Shown: in pieces, positions 62,241 through 64,000 of the stretch
How the letters are laid out: each line of letters begins with the position of its first letter
How positions within the stretch are numbered: the first letter of the stretch is position 1
Assembly (NCBI RefSeq): GCF_002843175.1
Contig: NZ_PJEO01000056.1
Coordinates: 124,001 to 188,000 of the forward strand
Source: Confluentibacter flavum
Lineage (GTDB): Bacteria; Bacteroidota; Bacteroidia; Flavobacteriales; Flavobacteriaceae
Direction of reading: 5' to 3'
Length of the DNA: 64,000 nt
Notes under the pieces: generated by a model
The model's input: the letters and a program-made list of their open reading frames with translations, nothing else
Told to the model about the DNA's origin: nothing
The model's database searches: none
Position numbers and translations under genes: made by a program

Positions 62241-64000
62241 TTAAAATGTTAGTTGAAGACCAACTAAATACGTCTTAGGTTGTGGATACGCCCCTCTATC
62301 TATACCATATTCAAATAACGCACCACTCGCAATTTCAGGATCCAAACCAGAATACTTTGTGATAGTGAATACGTTTTGACCACTCACATATATTCTAAAT
62401 TTAGAAAACATTTCACTACCAAACATATTATTAGGTAATGTATAACCTATAGTAAGGTTTTTAAGTCTTGTAAAAGAAGCATCTTCTAAATAACGTGTAG
62501 ATATTGCTGTGTTTTGAGGCGCTCCTCCAGCTCTAGGCACTGAGTTTGAAGTGCCCGGACCAGTCCATCTATTTAACACACCTACTCCAGCATTAAATAA
62601 CCTTGGCATGCCCTCAAGATCGTATATATTTGTGTTCATTAAATCTCTACCAGCTAATCCAGTAAAGAATACATTAAAATCCCAATTTTTATAAGTGGCA
62701 TCTAAATTTAAACCAAAAGAAAGATCAGGATTGGCATTTCCAATAATGGTTTTATCAGCATTGGTTATAGTACCATCTCCATTTAAATCTAAATATCTAA
62801 TATCCCCTGGTCGTACAGTAGTTTGACCTGGATTAGCAGTAAATACAGCATCTACCTCGGCTTGAGTTTGATAAATACCATCCATTACTAAGCCATAGAA
62901 ATGAAATAAAGCCTCACCTTCAACAACTCTAGTGATATTTTCACCTTCAAAACCACCTCCATTTAACTGGGTTATAGTACCACCTAAAGATTTAGCGGTA
63001 TTTGTACTTGTTCCTAAATTTAAATTTGCAGACCATTTAAAATCACCTTCACGATCATTATATCCTAAACTTAACTCAAAACCTTTAGTTTCAACAGAAC
63101 CAACATTTTTAGTTTGATTACCTGCATTGATACCTAATGAAGTTGGTGTAGGTACACTAAGCAATAAGTCGTCACTTGTATTTACATAATATTCAAGAGC
63201 TGCGGTTACTTTTTCGTTAAAAAGACCTAAATCCAAACCAATATTTGTTTGAACTGTTTGCTCCCATTTTAAATTAGGATTGGGTAATCCAGCAGATGTT
63301 GTTCCAACTACGGCTACACCACCAATGGGGTATTGAAAATTATCAGTAAGTGTAGCACTATATAAATAATTTCCAATTCTGTCATTACCAGAAGTACCAT
63401 GACTACCTCTTAATTTAAGAGTGCTAAATGCTGAATCGCTCATAAAATCTTCTTTAGCTATGTTCCAACCTAAAGAAAAAGAATAGAAACTTCCCCAACG
63501 GTTATTAGCTCCAAATCTTGATGAGGCATCACGTCTAATAGAACCTGATGCAATGTATTTGTCTTCATAATTATAATTCAACCTAGCTAAATATCCCAAT
63601 CTATTGTATTCGTTAGAGTTACTACCTAAATTTGAATCTTGGTTTGAAAGTTCCATAACATCATTAGTAATAAAATTTCTACTGGTTCCGTTTATACTAC
63701 TAAATTTATTTTCATATTTCTCACTAAGTAACAATAATTCAAAATTATGAGCATCTGCGACTGTGTTTTTATACGTTAAACTATTAGTATATATAATTGT
63801 TTGCCCAGAAGATCTGTTTCTATTTATATTCGCAAAACCTTGACTGTGTGTTGCTCCTAGACTATCATCATTAAATGACGGAGTAAAAGTGAAATTGTTT
63901 GAGCTGAAATAATCCAAACCTACTTGAGTTTTAAATTCCAAACCTTCAATAATTTCCAGAGTAGCATAGATATTTCCAATAAGGCTAAACCCATTATTTA
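62241..64000 (-). CDS. SusC/RagA-family TonB-dependent outer-membrane transporter, 3' part, cut by the window edge
   Basis: The frame stays open to the right edge, so this is the C-terminal ~585 residues of a SusC protein usually 1000 residues long; the plug and N-terminus lie outside the window. Barrel landmarks include FKTQVGLDYFSSNNF, YEDKYIASGSIRRDASSRFG (split across strands), LKLRGSHGTSGNDRIGNY, LPNPNLKWEQTVQTNIGLDL, GDIRYLDLNGDGTITNADKT with its calcium-like loop, DWNFNVFFTGLAGRD-like sequence and the end QPKTYLVGLQLTF. It imports oligosaccharides with SusD using TonB energy. The apparent start at 63941 is an internal TTG and not the true start. Confidence 0.95.
   Translation of the reverse strand, partial: NNGFSLIGNIYATLEIIEGLEFKTQVGLDYFSSNNFTFTPSFNDDSLGATHSQGFANINRNRSSGQTIIYTNSLTYKNTVADAHNFELLLLSEKYENKFSSINGTSRNFITNDVMELSNQDSNLGSNSNEYNRLGYLARLNYNYEDKYIASGSIRRDASSRFGANNRWGSFYSFSLGWNIAKEDFMSDSAFSTLKLRGSHGTSGNDRIGNYLYSATLTDNFQYPIGGVAVVGTTSAGLPNPNLKWEQTVQTNIGLDLGLFNEKVTAALEYYVNTSDDLLLSVPTPTSLGINAGNQTKNVGSVETKGFELSLGYNDREGDFKWSANLNLGTSTNTAKSLGGTITQLNGGGFEGENITRVVEGEALFHFYGLVMDGIYQTQAEVDAVFTANPGQTTVRPGDIRYLDLNGDGTITNADKTIIGNANPDLSFGLNLDATYKNWDFNVFFTGLAGRDLMNTNIYDLEGMPRLFNAGVGVLNRWTGPGTSNSVPRAGGAPQNTAISTRYLEDASFTRLKNLTIGYTLPNNMFGSEMFSKFRIYVSGQNVFTITKYSGLDPEIASGALFEYGIDRGAYPQPKTYLVGLQLTF

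Noticed and set aside
62241-63941. Taking 63941 as the real SusC start
   Set aside because: It is an internal TTG in the middle of a barrel. The frame continues without a stop to the window edge and SusC proteins are about 1000 residues.
38764-64000. Integrative element using tRNA-Leu as attachment site
   Set aside because: No integrase, relaxase or duplicated tRNA end was seen in the window. Kept only as a junction observation.

Overview
The window looks like chromosome from a Flavobacteriaceae member (phylum Bacteroidota), probably marine. The base composition is AT-rich. There are SusC/SusD-type outer-membrane genes, GLPGLI and AsmA-like proteins, a short primary sigma factor lacking region 1.1, and promoters of the Bacteroidota type (TTTG, 18-19 bp, TAnnTTTG) in front of both tRNA loci. 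I cannot fix the genus from sequence alone.

Region 1 (1-38.6 kb) is mostly conserved flavobacterial chromosome with small insertions. The left edge holds the start of a DUF1697 gene and a DUF559 endonuclease-like gene lying between inverted palindromic repeats. Next come a BaiN-like flavoprotein and a glycerophosphodiesterase, a BRCT protein, a DinB-fold protein, a large phosphoesterase/beta-barrel lipoprotein, an HD-phosphohydrolase fused to a PycTM-like membrane domain, a GAF protein and tRNA-Tyr. Further on are a TonB-receptor-like protein with a GLPGLI partner, a deoxynucleoside kinase, a PAP2 phosphatase, membrane and soluble pyrophosphatases, a GH3-type acyl-amido synthetase, rpoD-rpsU, an AsmA-like protein, a queuosine-precursor transporter, a FolK-deoxynucleoside kinase fusion, DedA, an Anbu-transglutaminase pair, a GT39-like membrane enzyme, an SpoU methyltransferase and mutS. 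A 149-bp MITE-like insertion with 15-bp inverted ends and a perfect 13-bp direct duplication sits at 28139-28313. Several intergenic regions carry short palindromic repeats.

Region 2 (38.6-40.4 kb) is a junction: tRNA-Gly and tRNA-Leu from one promoter, a GT4 glycosyltransferase, a 21-bp-period direct repeat and a short relic reading frame.

Region 3 (40.4-64 kb) is a xylan/xylose utilization locus that continues past the right edge. A GntR-type regulator heads xylB-xylA and is followed by a sodium/sugar symporter and a LacI regulator. A GH3 lipoprotein faces away from an operon of GH67 alpha-glucuronidase, two GH10 xylanase lipoproteins, a GPH-type transporter and a cytoplasmic GH43. On the opposite strand a SusC/SusD pair leads, through a hairpin, to an 1118-residue FG-GAP/UnbV lipoprotein. 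I infer the following flow. GH10 lipoproteins cut xylan at the surface and SusCD imports oligosaccharides. GH67 and GH3 trim them in the periplasm. The GPH carrier and the SSS symporter bring oligomers and xylose inside. GH43 and XylA/XylB then feed the pentose phosphate pathway.
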